Assembly (NCBI GenBank): GCA_047614125.1
Contig: JBLHHI010000001.1
Span: 1 to 63,296, forward strand
Length of the DNA stretch: 63,296 nucleotides
DNA from: JBLHHI01 sp047614125
GTDB lineage: Bacteria > Bacteroidota > Bacteroidia > NS11-12g > UBA9320
Direction: 5' to 3'
Part shown: piece by piece, positions 1-8,381 of the stretch
Layout of the letters: every line of letters starts with the position of its first letter
How positions within the stretch are numbered: the stretch's first letter is position 1
Notes under the pieces: generated by a model
What the model was told of the DNA's origin: nothing
The model's input: only the letters and a program-made list of their open reading frames with translations
Database searches by the model: none
Translations under genes and position numbers: made by a program

Positions 1-99
1 CGCATTTGCCGCCAATCCATACACGGTTTCCGTTGGAATCGCCACCAATTCGCCTCGAATTAGGGCATTCGCAGCTCGTTGTAAATCGACTCCAATCAT
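1..99 (-). CDS. tsaC: L-threonylcarbamoyladenylate synthase (TsaC/Sua5/YrdC), N-terminal fragment cut by the window edge
   Basis: Thirty-three codons are visible, from an ATG at 99 to the window edge, ending in PTETVYGLAANA, the hallmark N-terminal motif of the YrdC/Sua5 fold. The family makes threonylcarbamoyl-AMP from threonine, bicarbonate and ATP for t6A at position 37 of ANN-decoding tRNAs. The start lies 15 nt after the stop of the response-regulator gene on the same strand, so the two may be cotranscribed. TsaE, a partner in the same modification, is encoded separately at 35020. Most of the protein is outside the window, so the full domain content (short TsaC or long Sua5) cannot be told. 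Confidence 0.85.
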   Translation of the reverse strand, partial: MIGVDLQRAANALIRGELVAIPTETVYGLAANA

Positions 100-114
100 C
101 TAAATATCAATGCA

Positions 115-1476
115 TTACTTCTTGCTGCGCTTCAATCCGTACTTGTCAATCTTGTTGTATAAGTGACTGCGCTGAATATCGATTTCGGCTGCTGTTTTAG
201 CCACATTCCACTTGTTCTTTTTTAGCTTATGATCAATGAATACCTTTTCGGCGTAATCCTTAAACTCCTGGAACTTTTCAAACTGTTCTACCACATCCAA
301 CGAGCTCGTTCTGCGAATCGCTGCATTCGAGAAGTTTAATACATCTTCTCCGGTAATCTTATCTTCACAGAGAATAACCAAACGTTCTATCACGTTTCGC
401 AATTCCCGAATGTTTCCACTCCAACCAATCTTTTTGAGTTCTTGCATTGCACTGGTAGCCAGCACCTTGCGACCCATGCCATTGTCTTCACAAATCTCTG
501 TGATAAAACGTTCGGCTAACAACGGAATGTCATCTGTGCGATCATTTAACGATGGAACGTGAATGAGTATCACACTAATGCGATGGTATAAATCTTCTCG
601 GAATCTTCCTTCTTCGATTTCCAATCGAAGATCTTTATTGGTCGCAGCAACAATTCGAACATCTACATCGAGGTCTTTATCACCTCCAACTCGAGTAATT
701 TTATTTTCTTGTAAGGCTCGCAAAACCTTGGCTTGAGCTGATAAGCTCATGTCGCCAATTTCATCCAAAAACAAAGTACCAGTATGTGCTTTTTCAAACT
801 TGCCAATACGTTGTCTATGCGCCGAAGTAAAACTGCCTTTTTCATGACCAAATAACTCGCTTTCAATGAGTTCCGAAGGAATAGCCGCGCAATTAACCTC
901 CACGAAGGGCTCTGCATGTCGATTGCTTTTTTCGTGAATCCAACGGGCAACTAATTCTTTTCCCGTTCCGTTCTCCCCAGTTATTAAAACCCGAGCATCC
1001 GTAGGCGCCACTTTCTCAATGGTGTCTTTAATCTTTTTAATGGAGGGACTGTCGCCAATCATTTCACGCGTCTTGGTAATCTTGCGCTTTAACACCTTGG
1101 TTTCGATAACCAAGCTGTTCTTTTCGGTGGCGTTCCGAACGGTTATAAGGAGTTTGTTTAAATCCGGTGGCTTCGATATGAAATCATACGCACCTTTTTT
1201 AGTAGCTTCCAAAGCGGTTTCGATGGTACCGTGACCGGAAATCATTATGAACGGTAGTTCTGGCACCAGACTCGATACTTTATCGAGTAATTCAATGCCA
1301 TCCATGCCGGGCATTTTGATATCGCACAGCACTGCATCGTAGTTATACTTCTTTATTAAATCAAAGGCTTTCTTGCCGTCTTCGGCTTCTTCAACCTCGT
1401 AATTTTCGTACAAAAGAATCTCTTTAAGAGTCTCTCTAATACTGGCTTCGTCATCAACAATTAGAATTCTTGGCAT
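115..1476 (-). CDS. NtrC-family sigma-54-type response regulator
   Basis: 453 residues in three domains. A receiver domain (about 1-120) has the acidic pair D8/D9, phospho-acceptor D52 and K102. An AAA+ domain (about 140-370) has Walker A GENGTGKE at 167-174 and Walker B LFLDEIGD. A Fis-type helix-turn-helix closes the protein (NVAKTAAEIDIQRSHLYNKI). Family members are phosphorylated by a sensor kinase and open promoter complexes held by sigma-54. The sigma-contact loop reads GSFTSA (214-219) rather than GAFTGA, so strict sigma-54 dependence is not assured. No kinase gene is adjacent. The ATG lies only 23 nt after the 3' end of RNase P RNA on the same strand. Confidence 0.9.
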   Translation of the reverse strand: MPRILIVDDEASIRETLKEILLYENYEVEEAEDGKKAFDLIKKYNYDAVLCDIKMPGMDGIELLDKVSSLVPELPFIMISGHGTIETALEATKKGAYDFISKPPDLNKLLITVRNATEKNSLVIETKVLKRKITKTREMIGDSPSIKKIKDTIEKVAPTDARVLITGENGTGKELVARWIHEKSNRHAEPFVEVNCAAIPSELIESELFGHEKGSFTSAHRQRIGKFEKAHTGTLFLDEIGDMSLSAQAKVLRALQENKITRVGGDKDLDVDVRIVAATNKDLRLEIEEGRFREDLYHRISVILIHVPSLNDRTDDIPLLAERFITEICEDNGMGRKVLATSAMQELKKIGWSGNIRELRNVIERLVILCEDKITGEDVLNFSNAAIRRTSSLDVVEQFEKFQEFKDYAEKVFIDHKLKKNKWNVAKTAAEIDIQRSHLYNKIDKYGLKRSKK

Positions 1477-1499
1477 CGTGTTTTTTATTTAAAAAAAAT

Positions 1500-1876
1500 G
1501 GACAAATCTATAAGCCGGGTTCTGTATCGAAGCAAACGCTCCAACGTCTATCATTTATCTGGTCGAGACGTTACCGTCTGGATCTATCAACCTACCCTCC
1601 CTGTTTGCCGAAGCAACGAAACTGGTCGTCTCTTCCAGGGTTTGCTTGGTCTTTCAACATGCAAGGTTTGTACCAGCCTACTGTTACCAGTAAACCGCGT
1701 GGGCTCTTACCCCTCGTTTTCACCATTCCTCGCCGAAACGAGATGTTATTTTCTGCTACACTCGCTGTCTGCAGGCCTTAATTCCTACATCCCCTGATAT
1801 TCTCAGGGTGCATTACCATGCGTTGCCCGGACTTTCCTCCCCTGTATTTAAACAAAGGCGATAGACCGATTTGTCC
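1500..1876 (-). ncRNA. rnpB: RNase P RNA
   Basis: On the minus strand the region carries the universal RNase P landmarks: GAGGAAAGTCCGGGC near the 5' end (P4 half), ACAGAA-type elements in the middle, and AACCCGGCTTATAGATT near the 3' end. The ends are set by helix P1: GGACAAATC at 1876-1868 pairs perfectly with GATTTGTCC at 1508-1500. A run of eight T on the minus strand (1498-1491) follows directly and can act with P1 as a terminator. This RNA is the catalytic subunit that removes 5' leaders from pre-tRNAs. Protein-like reading frames over this stretch are spurious. Confidence 0.95.
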
Positions 1877-1880
1877 GAAG

Positions 1881-1888
1881 CAAAAGTA
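1881..1888 (-). promoter_or_regulatory. Candidate -7 box of rnpB (TACTTTTG)
   Basis: TACTTTTG matches the Bacteroidota -7 consensus TAnnTTTG. It ends 4 nt before the first base of helix P1, close to where transcription should begin. No convincing TTG -33 box is seen at the usual distance. Confidence 0.55.
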
Positions 1889-1916
1889 GGAAAAAAATGT
1901 ACAAAATATTTGACGG

Positions 1917-2918
1917 TTAATGCAAGCTGTACCGAAGTTGGATAGAAACGGCAAAGTGATCGCTGTAACCAGCCAGATAATTTCTTCCACCAAAGGTCCT
2001 CAACGGATATCCCTCGTACTTTTCAGAGTGTTGACGAAGGGCTTCATTATCCTTTATTTGAACGGAGTTGGCCACGTAGCGCCATGTTTTGCTGTCTTGA
2101 AGGTTGGAATTAATGATGATTTGATCCAGCATGTTCCAATCATCGCGATAACAATAACTGCCCTTTCCATTTTTTTCTAAATCCGCCATAAGGTTGAAAA
2201 GTTGTGCATTACTTGTTTCAGAAGCAACGGTTTGCAAACTGTGGCTGGATGGTTCATCGTTAAAATCTCCCATTATAACAATGTTTGCCGTTGGATCTTC
2301 CTTGATGAGTCGTGCCGACAAGGCAGCAAGCGTTTGTGCCGCTTTGATGCGCTTTGGTTCACTCTCTTCCAAACCTCCGCGCCGAGAGGGCCAGTGGTTT
2401 ACCAAAAAATAAAAGTTCTCTTGGGTTTGTTTTGCTTCGAGTTTCACCCACAGAATATCGCGCGTTATCTGCTGAAATTCAGATAAATCTATTTTTTCCA
2501 TGCCATGTTCGATGTATTTAAATACCTTCGGATTGTAGATGGCGCCCACATCAATCCCGCGTAGGTCGGAACTTTCTTCATGAATAATTTTATACTTAGC
2601 CGTTCTGAGCAAAGGCGTTTTTATCAAGTCTTGAATAACCAACTTGTTCTCAATTTCACACAAGCCCAAAAAGTCAGGCGTTCCACCATTTAGGTCAGAA
2701 ATTACCGTGCTTAAATTCAGCAACTTTGTATTGTATTTGTCCGTATTCCAAGCCTTGGCCGAATCCGGAAGAAATTCGCCATCAAAGGTGTTTGGATCGT
2801 CGATCGTATCAAAAAGATTTTCAACATTGTAGAATCCAACCGTAATTACGCCATTTTTACTGCACGACACAGCCGATAACACGATGAAAAGAAAGATAAA
2901 CTTTAAGAAGATTTTCAT
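1917..2918 (-). CDS. Endonuclease/exonuclease/phosphatase-family lipoprotein
   Basis: About 333 residues. The start is placed at the ATG at 2918 because it opens a lipoprotein signal (MKIFLKFIFLFIVLSAVSC) and a -7 box sits 4 nt upstream; an upstream in-frame ATG at 2993 adds an implausible leader. The fold shows the EEP signature order: VGFYNVENLFD, LGLCEIEN (metal-binding Glu), VNHWPSRRGG, IVIMGDFNDEPSS and a closing SDHF. The family are metal-dependent phosphodiesterases, here probably acting on extracellular DNA or other phosphoesters after lipid anchoring. Transcription runs towards rnpB. The substrate cannot be deduced. Confidence 0.85.
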   Translation of the reverse strand: MKIFLKFIFLFIVLSAVSCSKNGVITVGFYNVENLFDTIDDPNTFDGEFLPDSAKAWNTDKYNTKLLNLSTVISDLNGGTPDFLGLCEIENKLVIQDLIKTPLLRTAKYKIIHEESSDLRGIDVGAIYNPKVFKYIEHGMEKIDLSEFQQITRDILWVKLEAKQTQENFYFLVNHWPSRRGGLEESEPKRIKAAQTLAALSARLIKEDPTANIVIMGDFNDEPSSHSLQTVASETSNAQLFNLMADLEKNGKGSYCYRDDWNMLDQIIINSNLQDSKTWRYVANSVQIKDNEALRQHSEKYEGYPLRTFGGRNYLAGYSDHFAVSIQLRYSLH

Positions 2919-2922
2919 ACGG

Positions 2923-2930
2923 CGAAAATA
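2923..2930 (-). promoter_or_regulatory. Candidate -7 box (TATTTTCG) of the EEP lipoprotein gene
   Basis: TATTTTCG differs from TAnnTTTG at one base and lies 4 nt before the ATG at 2918, which predicts an mRNA with almost no leader. Confidence 0.4.
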
Positions 2931-3113
2931 CATTTGGTTTCCAACTGCGCAAGGCTTCGGTGCACAAGTATGGTTTATGGTTGATGGTTTCAAGCTACGC
3001 TCCGATAAAGATCAGAGTTTTGGCAGACAAGTTTGGATTGTGTTTAAATGATTTCCACCTACTCAAGCATAAAAGGACAAGATATTTTTTGAATTTCCCT
3101 GCATCAACCATAA

Positions 3114-3152
3114 ACTATAAACGAGGAAACAATACACTATAAACGAGGAAAC
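3114..3152. repeat. Tandem 17-bp direct repeat in an intergenic region
   Basis: Two identical copies of ACTATAAACGAGGAAAC lie at 3114-3130 and 3136-3152 (22-bp period), with ACCATAAAC-like sequence on both sides. The 299-nt gap between the two divergent genes otherwise holds only their promoter boxes; no small gene is evident. Confidence 0.6.
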
Positions 3153-3202
3153 CATAAACTTTCAACTTTTCACTTTTACCTTCCAACTAATAACTATTCT
3201 CC

Positions 3203-3210
3203 TAATTTTG
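3203..3210 (+). promoter_or_regulatory. Candidate -7 box of glmM (TAATTTTG)
   Basis: A perfect TAnnTTTG box ends 7 nt before the glmM ATG. Since transcription usually begins about 7 nt after this box, the mRNA may start at the initiation codon. No TTG is seen at the usual -33 distance. Confidence 0.5.
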
Positions 3211-3217
3211 CCTGCAT

Positions 3218-4597
3218 ATGACACTAATCAAATCAATATCAGGAATTCGAGGAACCATAGGAGGACGGCCCGGAGAAGGACTGACACCATTGGATGCAGT
3301 AACCTTTGCAGCAGCGTATGCCGCTTGGCTTCAAAAGAACAATTCGGGAAAGCTTAAGGTGGCCATCGGTCGAGATGCACGAATTAGCGGGGAAATGATT
3401 GCTGGTTTGGTAAGTCAAACCTTGGTTGGTATGGGCATCGATGTTATTGATCTCGGGCTGAGTACAACGCCAACCGTTGAGATAGCAGTGCCAGATTTGG
3501 GAGCACATGGCGGAATTATTTTAACTGCCAGCCATAATCCCATTCAATGGAATGCGCTGAAGCTGCTGAATTCGATGGGTGAATTTATTACGGCCGCCGA
3601 TGGAGCAGAAATGTTGGCCATTGCGAAAAAAGGGGAGATGAACTTTGCTGAAGTGGAGGAATTGGGAACCATTGTTTTAGATTCAACTTGGATTGAAAAA
3701 CACATTAACAAAGTGATGGATTGCGTTGAGGTTCAGGCTGATGCAATACGAAAACGGAAATTTAAAGTAGTGGTGGATTCTGTAAATAGTACGGGCTCAC
3801 TATCCATTCCACCCTTGCTTGAGCGATTAGGAGTTACAGATGTAATTTCCATCAATGATGTACCAAACGGCATTTTTGCTCACAATCCAGAACCCTTAGC
3901 TGTTAACCTCACTGAAATTTCAGAACGCGTTGTTGAAGAAAAAGCAGATCTCGGAATTGTGGTAGATCCAGATGTTGATCGTTTGTGCTTTGTAATGGAA
4001 AACGGTGAAATGTTTGGCGAAGAGTATACCTTAGTTGCTGTGGCGGATTATCTGCTCTCGTTAACTCCGGGGAATACGGTTTCAAACCTATCTTCAACCC
4101 GGGCGCTGGCCGATGTAACATCCTCATACAATGGATCATACAGTGCAAGCGCAGTAGGGGAGGTAAACGTAGTAACCAAGATGAAAGAGGTAAAAGCGGT
4201 AATTGGTGGTGAGGGAAATGGTGGAATCATTTGGCCCAAACTTCATTATGGACGAGATGCGTTGGCAGGAATTGCCTTGTTCTTAACCCACCTTGCTCAA
4301 AAGGAATGCACCATGACCGAATTAAAGAATGGGTATCCGCAATACGAGATGTCGAAGAACAAAATAGATCTTCAGCCTGGAATGTCCATCCCCAATATTT
4401 TGGAGAAGATGAAGTTAAAGTATGCCTCAGAACGATTAAATACCGTTGATGGATTAAAGATCGATTTCGACAATGAATGGGTGCATTTGCGAGGTTCAAA
4501 CACTGAACCAATCATTCGCATTTACGCCGAAAGCAAGTCGGCAGAAAGTGCGCACAACTTAACGGAACGCATTAAAAAAGAGATACTTAGCCTATAA
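3218..4597 (+). CDS. glmM: Phosphoglucosamine mutase (alpha-D-phosphohexomutase family)
   Basis: 459 residues, full length for the superfamily. Visible motifs, in order: the phosphoserine loop TASHNP with catalytic S105, the metal-binding loop DPDVDR, the sugar-binding loop GEGNGGI, and the C-terminal phosphate-binding loop RGSNTEPIIRIY. The enzyme interconverts glucosamine-6-phosphate and glucosamine-1-phosphate, feeding UDP-GlcNAc for peptidoglycan and lipid A; lpxA, lpxC and lpxD lie elsewhere in this window. Bacteroidota members of this branch are usually called GlmM, but phosphomannomutase activity cannot be excluded from motifs alone. Confidence 0.85.
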   Translation: MTLIKSISGIRGTIGGRPGEGLTPLDAVTFAAAYAAWLQKNNSGKLKVAIGRDARISGEMIAGLVSQTLVGMGIDVIDLGLSTTPTVEIAVPDLGAHGGIILTASHNPIQWNALKLLNSMGEFITAADGAEMLAIAKKGEMNFAEVEELGTIVLDSTWIEKHINKVMDCVEVQADAIRKRKFKVVVDSVNSTGSLSIPPLLERLGVTDVISINDVPNGIFAHNPEPLAVNLTEISERVVEEKADLGIVVDPDVDRLCFVMENGEMFGEEYTLVAVADYLLSLTPGNTVSNLSSTRALADVTSSYNGSYSASAVGEVNVVTKMKEVKAVIGGEGNGGIIWPKLHYGRDALAGIALFLTHLAQKECTMTELKNGYPQYEMSKNKIDLQPGMSIPNILEKMKLKYASERLNTVDGLKIDFDNEWVHLRGSNTEPIIRIYAESKSAESAHNLTERIKKEILSL

Positions 4598-4644
4598 TAT
4601 TCAGAATTTCGCCATCGATGATAATAAATTATTAAACGTTTAAA

Positions 4645-5655
4645 ATGACAAGTTCGCAAATTTGCTTTTTATATAATTTCAGATTCAGATGCTTCTCAAC
4701 ATGCCTAGTGCTAGTGGTTGTTTTCTTGGTTGGATGCGGTGAAAAATCAAAACCATCTTCAAATCCCGGTATGGATATTAAAGATGATGCGGCCTTTCAA
4801 TTGGTGATCTTAGGAACCGTTCAAGATGCTGGTTCGCCTCATGTTGGTTGCGAAAAAGAATGTTGTTCTAATTTGAGTCTGGAGGAGAAAGGCAGACGAA
4901 GAGTTTCATGCATTGGTTTATTTGATCGAGTTGAGCAAAAGACCTTTCTGTTTGATGCCACACCAGATATTGTGGCACAAATCAACGGAATGAATGCACA
5001 GCTCAGCTTGTCGAATAAACAATTGCCCGACGGCATTTTTTTAACCCATGCCCACATAGGTCATTATACAGGACTCATGTTCCTAGGACGCGAAAGTGTG
5101 AATGCTTCTAAGGTTCCAGTCTATGCAATGCCACGGATGTTTGAATTCTTAAAAAGCAACGGCCCGTGGTCGCAACTTGTTGATTTACAAAATATTGAAC
5201 TGAAATTGCTAAGGTCAGATTCTCTGATTAAAATCACTAAGGGGCTGTCGGTCACTCCCATTGTAGTACCTCATCGCGATGAATTTAGTGAGACCGTTGG
5301 GTACATTATAGCTGCCCTGAACAAGAAAGTGCTTTTCATTCCCGACATCGACAAATGGATGAAGTGGAATCGGGACATCACCGACTATGTAAAACTGGTA
5401 GATTATGCCTTCATAGATGCCACATTTTACGGCCCTAACGAAGTAAAGCGCAGCATGAACGAAATACCACATCCCTTTGTAGTGGAGAGTATGGCCATGT
5501 TTGAATCGCTTCCTGACACAGAAAAAGCCAAGATCCATTTCATCCATTTAAATCATACCAATCCATTGTTAAATTCGAACTCTGAAGAGTATAAGGAGGT
5601 AATAAGCAAAGGCTTTCACGTGGCTAGAATTGAGCAAGTCTTTGATTTGGAATAA
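4645..5655 (+). CDS. PqqB-like metallo-beta-lactamase-fold lipoprotein
   Basis: 336 residues. Residues 1-31 form a lipoprotein signal ending FLVGC (C31). The mature part begins with the VQDAGSPHVGC segment typical of PqqB-like MBL proteins, with C69, C73 and C74. The metal motif reads H135-A-H137-I-G-H140, so the aspartate of the usual HxHxDH is glycine. Further candidate ligands sit in VVPHRDE and HLNHTN. The substrate is unknown, and no PQQ genes are nearby, so a role in PQQ synthesis is unlikely. It follows glmM by 47 nt on the same strand. Its downstream neighbour is convergent. Confidence 0.75.
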   Translation: MTSSQICFLYNFRFRCFSTCLVLVVVFLVGCGEKSKPSSNPGMDIKDDAAFQLVILGTVQDAGSPHVGCEKECCSNLSLEEKGRRRVSCIGLFDRVEQKTFLFDATPDIVAQINGMNAQLSLSNKQLPDGIFLTHAHIGHYTGLMFLGRESVNASKVPVYAMPRMFEFLKSNGPWSQLVDLQNIELKLLRSDSLIKITKGLSVTPIVVPHRDEFSETVGYIIAALNKKVLFIPDIDKWMKWNRDITDYVKLVDYAFIDATFYGPNEVKRSMNEIPHPFVVESMAMFESLPDTEKAKIHFIHLNHTNPLLNSNSEEYKEVISKGFHVARIEQVFDLE

Positions 5656-5731
5656 GGGAGCGTCATTCAGAGCCCGCCTTCTGAGGCGAAGCGATGAGAG
5701 GTGGTGTTGGATGAATCTTTTCAATTGAGAC

Positions 5732-6400
5732 TTACTCCGCCAAAAAATCATAAATCTCCTGGTTCTCCTTCGTAAAAGAAGGTTGCTTTGTGGTAAACCC
5801 TTTAATCATGGCCGCCGCCAACAAATAATCCTTCATCGGCCGATATTTCGTTAGAATATTCCAACAAGCCAATTGACGCATTACCCGAATTCCAATCTTT
5901 TCCATCACTCGGTTTTCTTTCCGATCTCCATCCAAAATACTGGGACGATAGATGTGTATGGTGTTGAATTTAATCATCTTAACCGCATCCTCCATTTCAC
6001 CCTTAATTTTAGAATAAAAGTTGTCAGATTTCGATTTTGCCCCCATGGATGAAACCAACACGTACGATTTAACCCCGTTTTTAACGGCCAACCTAGCAAA
6101 TTCCAGCGGATACGTTACATCCACCTTATACTGCGCTTCTTTGCTGCCAGCGGTTCTTATGGTGGTCCCCATTGCTGAAAAGAGAACCGTACCTTTTATA
6201 TGATCCGAAATATCGGATAAGTTCTCAAAATTGGTGATGATGGTTTCTAGTTTTTCGTGATGAAGGTCCGGAATTCCGCGTCGACCAAAACATCGAATAT
6301 TTGTGCATTTTGGATCTTTAATCAATTGATCAACTAATTGGTTGCCGATTAAACCAGTGTGCCCAATAACTAGGGCAGCGTATTCTAGTACTTTATCCAT
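5732..6400 (-). CDS. NAD(P)-binding Rossmann-fold oxidoreductase (HTATIP2/atypical SDR-like)
   Basis: 222 residues from the ATG at 6400. An upstream in-frame TTG (6415) is rejected because it lies inside the -7 box. The N-terminus has the nucleotide-binding loop GHTGLIG, followed by LFSAMGTT, the strand VLVSSMGA and a YSKIKGE segment that resembles the SDR YxxxK pair. IYRPSILDG is typical of the TIP30/HTATIP2 branch. The family binds NADPH; the substrate is not known. The gene faces the MBL lipoprotein gene tail to tail and is divergent from uup. Confidence 0.75.
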   Translation of the reverse strand: MDKVLEYAALVIGHTGLIGNQLVDQLIKDPKCTNIRCFGRRGIPDLHHEKLETIITNFENLSDISDHIKGTVLFSAMGTTIRTAGSKEAQYKVDVTYPLEFARLAVKNGVKSYVLVSSMGAKSKSDNFYSKIKGEMEDAVKMIKFNTIHIYRPSILDGDRKENRVMEKIGIRVMRQLACWNILTKYRPMKDYLLAAAMIKGFTTKQPSFTKENQEIYDFLAE

Positions 6401-6412
6401 TGGATAACACAA

Positions 6413-6420
6413 CAAATATA
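6413..6420 (-). promoter_or_regulatory. Candidate -7 box (TATATTTG) for the Rossmann oxidoreductase gene
   Basis: A perfect TAnnTTTG box lies 12 nt before the ATG at 6400, giving a leader of only a few bases. Confidence 0.5.
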
Positions 6421-6465
6421 AACGGCTTAAGTTTCAATTATTTAACTTCCTAATCATCTTTCTCC

Positions 6466-6473
6466 TACCTTCG
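6466..6473 (+). promoter_or_regulatory. Candidate -7 box of uup (TACCTTCG)
   Basis: TACCTTCG (one mismatch to TAnnTTTG) ends 4 nt before the GTG start of uup. Confidence 0.35.
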
Positions 6474-6477
6474 CCCC

Positions 6478-8370
6478 GTGAATTATTTATCGGTCGAAAA
6501 TCTGGAAAAAAACCTGGGAGAACGCATCCTTTTTTCCAACCTAAACTTTGGGTTAAACAAGGGCGACAAGATGGCTTTAATAGCCAACAATGGAACCGGT
6601 AAATCAAGTCTCCTAAAAATCATTGCAGGCATGGATATTCCGAGCCAAGGCCAATCGGTTTTTCGAAATGGAATTCGGTTTGGATATTTGGATCAAGAGC
6701 CTGATTTTGAACATGATATAACCATTTCCGAACTCATCAAAACCGCCAATTCGGAGATGCTGGAAATCATTTCCAGCTATCATTTAGCCATTGATGCTCA
6801 AGCGGAAAACTTTGATGAAAAAACACAGGCTCTGGTAGACGGTGCCATGGCCAAGATGGATGAGGTGGATGCATGGGATTACGAACGAAGGCTGGAAGAA
6901 ATTTTGACCCTTTTTGAAATCAATAATAAAGACCAAAAAGTGGGCAGCTTGTCGGGTGGCCAAAAGAAACGATTGGCGCTTGCTCTGGCTCTTTTAGATG
7001 ACCCCGATGTGCTCATTCTTGATGAACCTACGAATCACTTGGATGTGGCGATGATTGAGTGGTTGGAGAAGCATTTGATACGAGCTGGTACAACTTTGTT
7101 TATGGTTACCCACGATCGATATTTTCTTGAAAACGTGTGCAACGTAATTCTTGAACTACACAACGGTAAACTCTATACGCACAATGGAAATTACTCCTTT
7201 TTTCTTCAGAAACGGGCTGAACGTGAAGAGGTTAAGCGCATAGAAATTGAAAAAGCTGGCAAAAAAGTGAAGACGGAAATCGATTGGATCCGTCGAATGC
7301 CAAAGGCACGTGGTACGAAATCGAAGGCAAGAATCCAGCAATTTCATGCTACTGAAGCCATCTCCAAAAGCGGGGTAAAAGAGCAAGAACTCAAGCTTTC
7401 TGTTAAGATGAGCCGCATGGGCGGGAAGATCCTTGAACTCAAAAAAATATATAAATCATACCACGACCAGTTTATGCTCAAGGGGTTTGAGTACACTTTT
7501 AAACGCGGAGAGCGAATTGGAATTGTGGGTCCAAACGGAGTTGGGAAATCCACTTTCTTAAACATTATAACTGGTGCTGTAAAAGCCGACAGCGGTAAAC
7601 GCAACTTAGGTGATACGGTGGTTTTTGGCTATTTCGACCAAAAAGGGCTCGATTTTAAGCCGGAAATGAAGGTCATCGATATTCTTAAAGAACACGCGGA
7701 AGTAATCGAGTTGGGGGATGGATCAAAACTTACAGCCTCTCAGTTTTTAAATCATTTTATGTTCCCGCCAGCGGTTCAACACAATCCAGTTTCGAAGCTG
7801 AGTGGTGGTGAAAAGAGGCGTTTACACTTGATGACCGTACTCATTAAAAATCCAAACTTTTTAATCCTCGATGAGCCTACCAATGATCTTGACTTGCTCA
7901 CGCTCAATAAGTTAGAAGATTTTCTGTTGGATTATCAGGGATGTTTGCTCATCGTATCTCACGACCGGTATTTTATGGATACGCTGGTGGATCATTTGTT
8001 TCTGTTTGAGGGCGAAGGTAAAATACGCGACTTTAATGGAACGTACTCCGATTATCGAGATGAGTTGGATGAGCGGGCTGCTCGTGAACGATCGAGTCAG
8101 GTTAAAGAAGCCGATAAAACCAGATGGAAGCAAAATGTACAAAGTGAGACTGAGGTTCGAAAACTGAGCTTTAAAGAGCGGCATGAATTTGAAACGTTGG
8201 AAAAGGAGATATCATCCTTAACTCAAGAAAAAGCTGAATTAGAACTCTTTTTAAACAGTGGAGATTCCGATTACGAAAAACTACGAGTTACCGCAGAACG
8301 AATTGAAACCATTATTTCTGACCTCGACGAAAAGGAGTTAAGATGGTTGGAACTCTCTGAATTTGAATAG
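6478..8370 (+). CDS. uup: ABC-F family ATPase, Uup type
   Basis: 630 residues from a GTG start. Two ABC domains are seen: Walker A NGTGKSS with signature LSGGQKKR in the first, and GPNGVGKST with LSGGEKRR in the second. They are joined by a linker rich in Lys and Arg (about 240-300). A C-terminal coiled coil (about 545-630; RKLSFKERHEFETLEKEI) marks Uup rather than EttA. There are no membrane segments, so it is a soluble ABC-F protein. Family members act on ribosomes or on branched DNA intermediates (transposon precise excision in E. coli uup mutants). It stands alone on its strand; the next gene is convergent after 11 nt. Confidence 0.9.
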   Translation: MNYLSVENLEKNLGERILFSNLNFGLNKGDKMALIANNGTGKSSLLKIIAGMDIPSQGQSVFRNGIRFGYLDQEPDFEHDITISELIKTANSEMLEIISSYHLAIDAQAENFDEKTQALVDGAMAKMDEVDAWDYERRLEEILTLFEINNKDQKVGSLSGGQKKRLALALALLDDPDVLILDEPTNHLDVAMIEWLEKHLIRAGTTLFMVTHDRYFLENVCNVILELHNGKLYTHNGNYSFFLQKRAEREEVKRIEIEKAGKKVKTEIDWIRRMPKARGTKSKARIQQFHATEAISKSGVKEQELKLSVKMSRMGGKILELKKIYKSYHDQFMLKGFEYTFKRGERIGIVGPNGVGKSTFLNIITGAVKADSGKRNLGDTVVFGYFDQKGLDFKPEMKVIDILKEHAEVIELGDGSKLTASQFLNHFMFPPAVQHNPVSKLSGGEKRRLHLMTVLIKNPNFLILDEPTNDLDLLTLNKLEDFLLDYQGCLLIVSHDRYFMDTLVDHLFLFEGEGKIRDFNGTYSDYRDELDERAARERSSQVKEADKTRWKQNVQSETEVRKLSFKERHEFETLEKEISSLTQEKAELELFLNSGDSDYEKLRVTAERIETIISDLDEKELRWLELSEFE

Positions 8371-8381
8371 CTTACTTTCAT

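Noticed and set aside
1470..1797. Two plus-strand open frames of about 100 codons
   Set aside because: They lie over RNase P RNA on the opposite strand, whose conserved core and P1 helix explain the sequence.
2919..2993. 25-codon N-terminal extension of the EEP lipoprotein
   Set aside because: It would precede a perfect lipoprotein signal and spans the -7 box of the gene.
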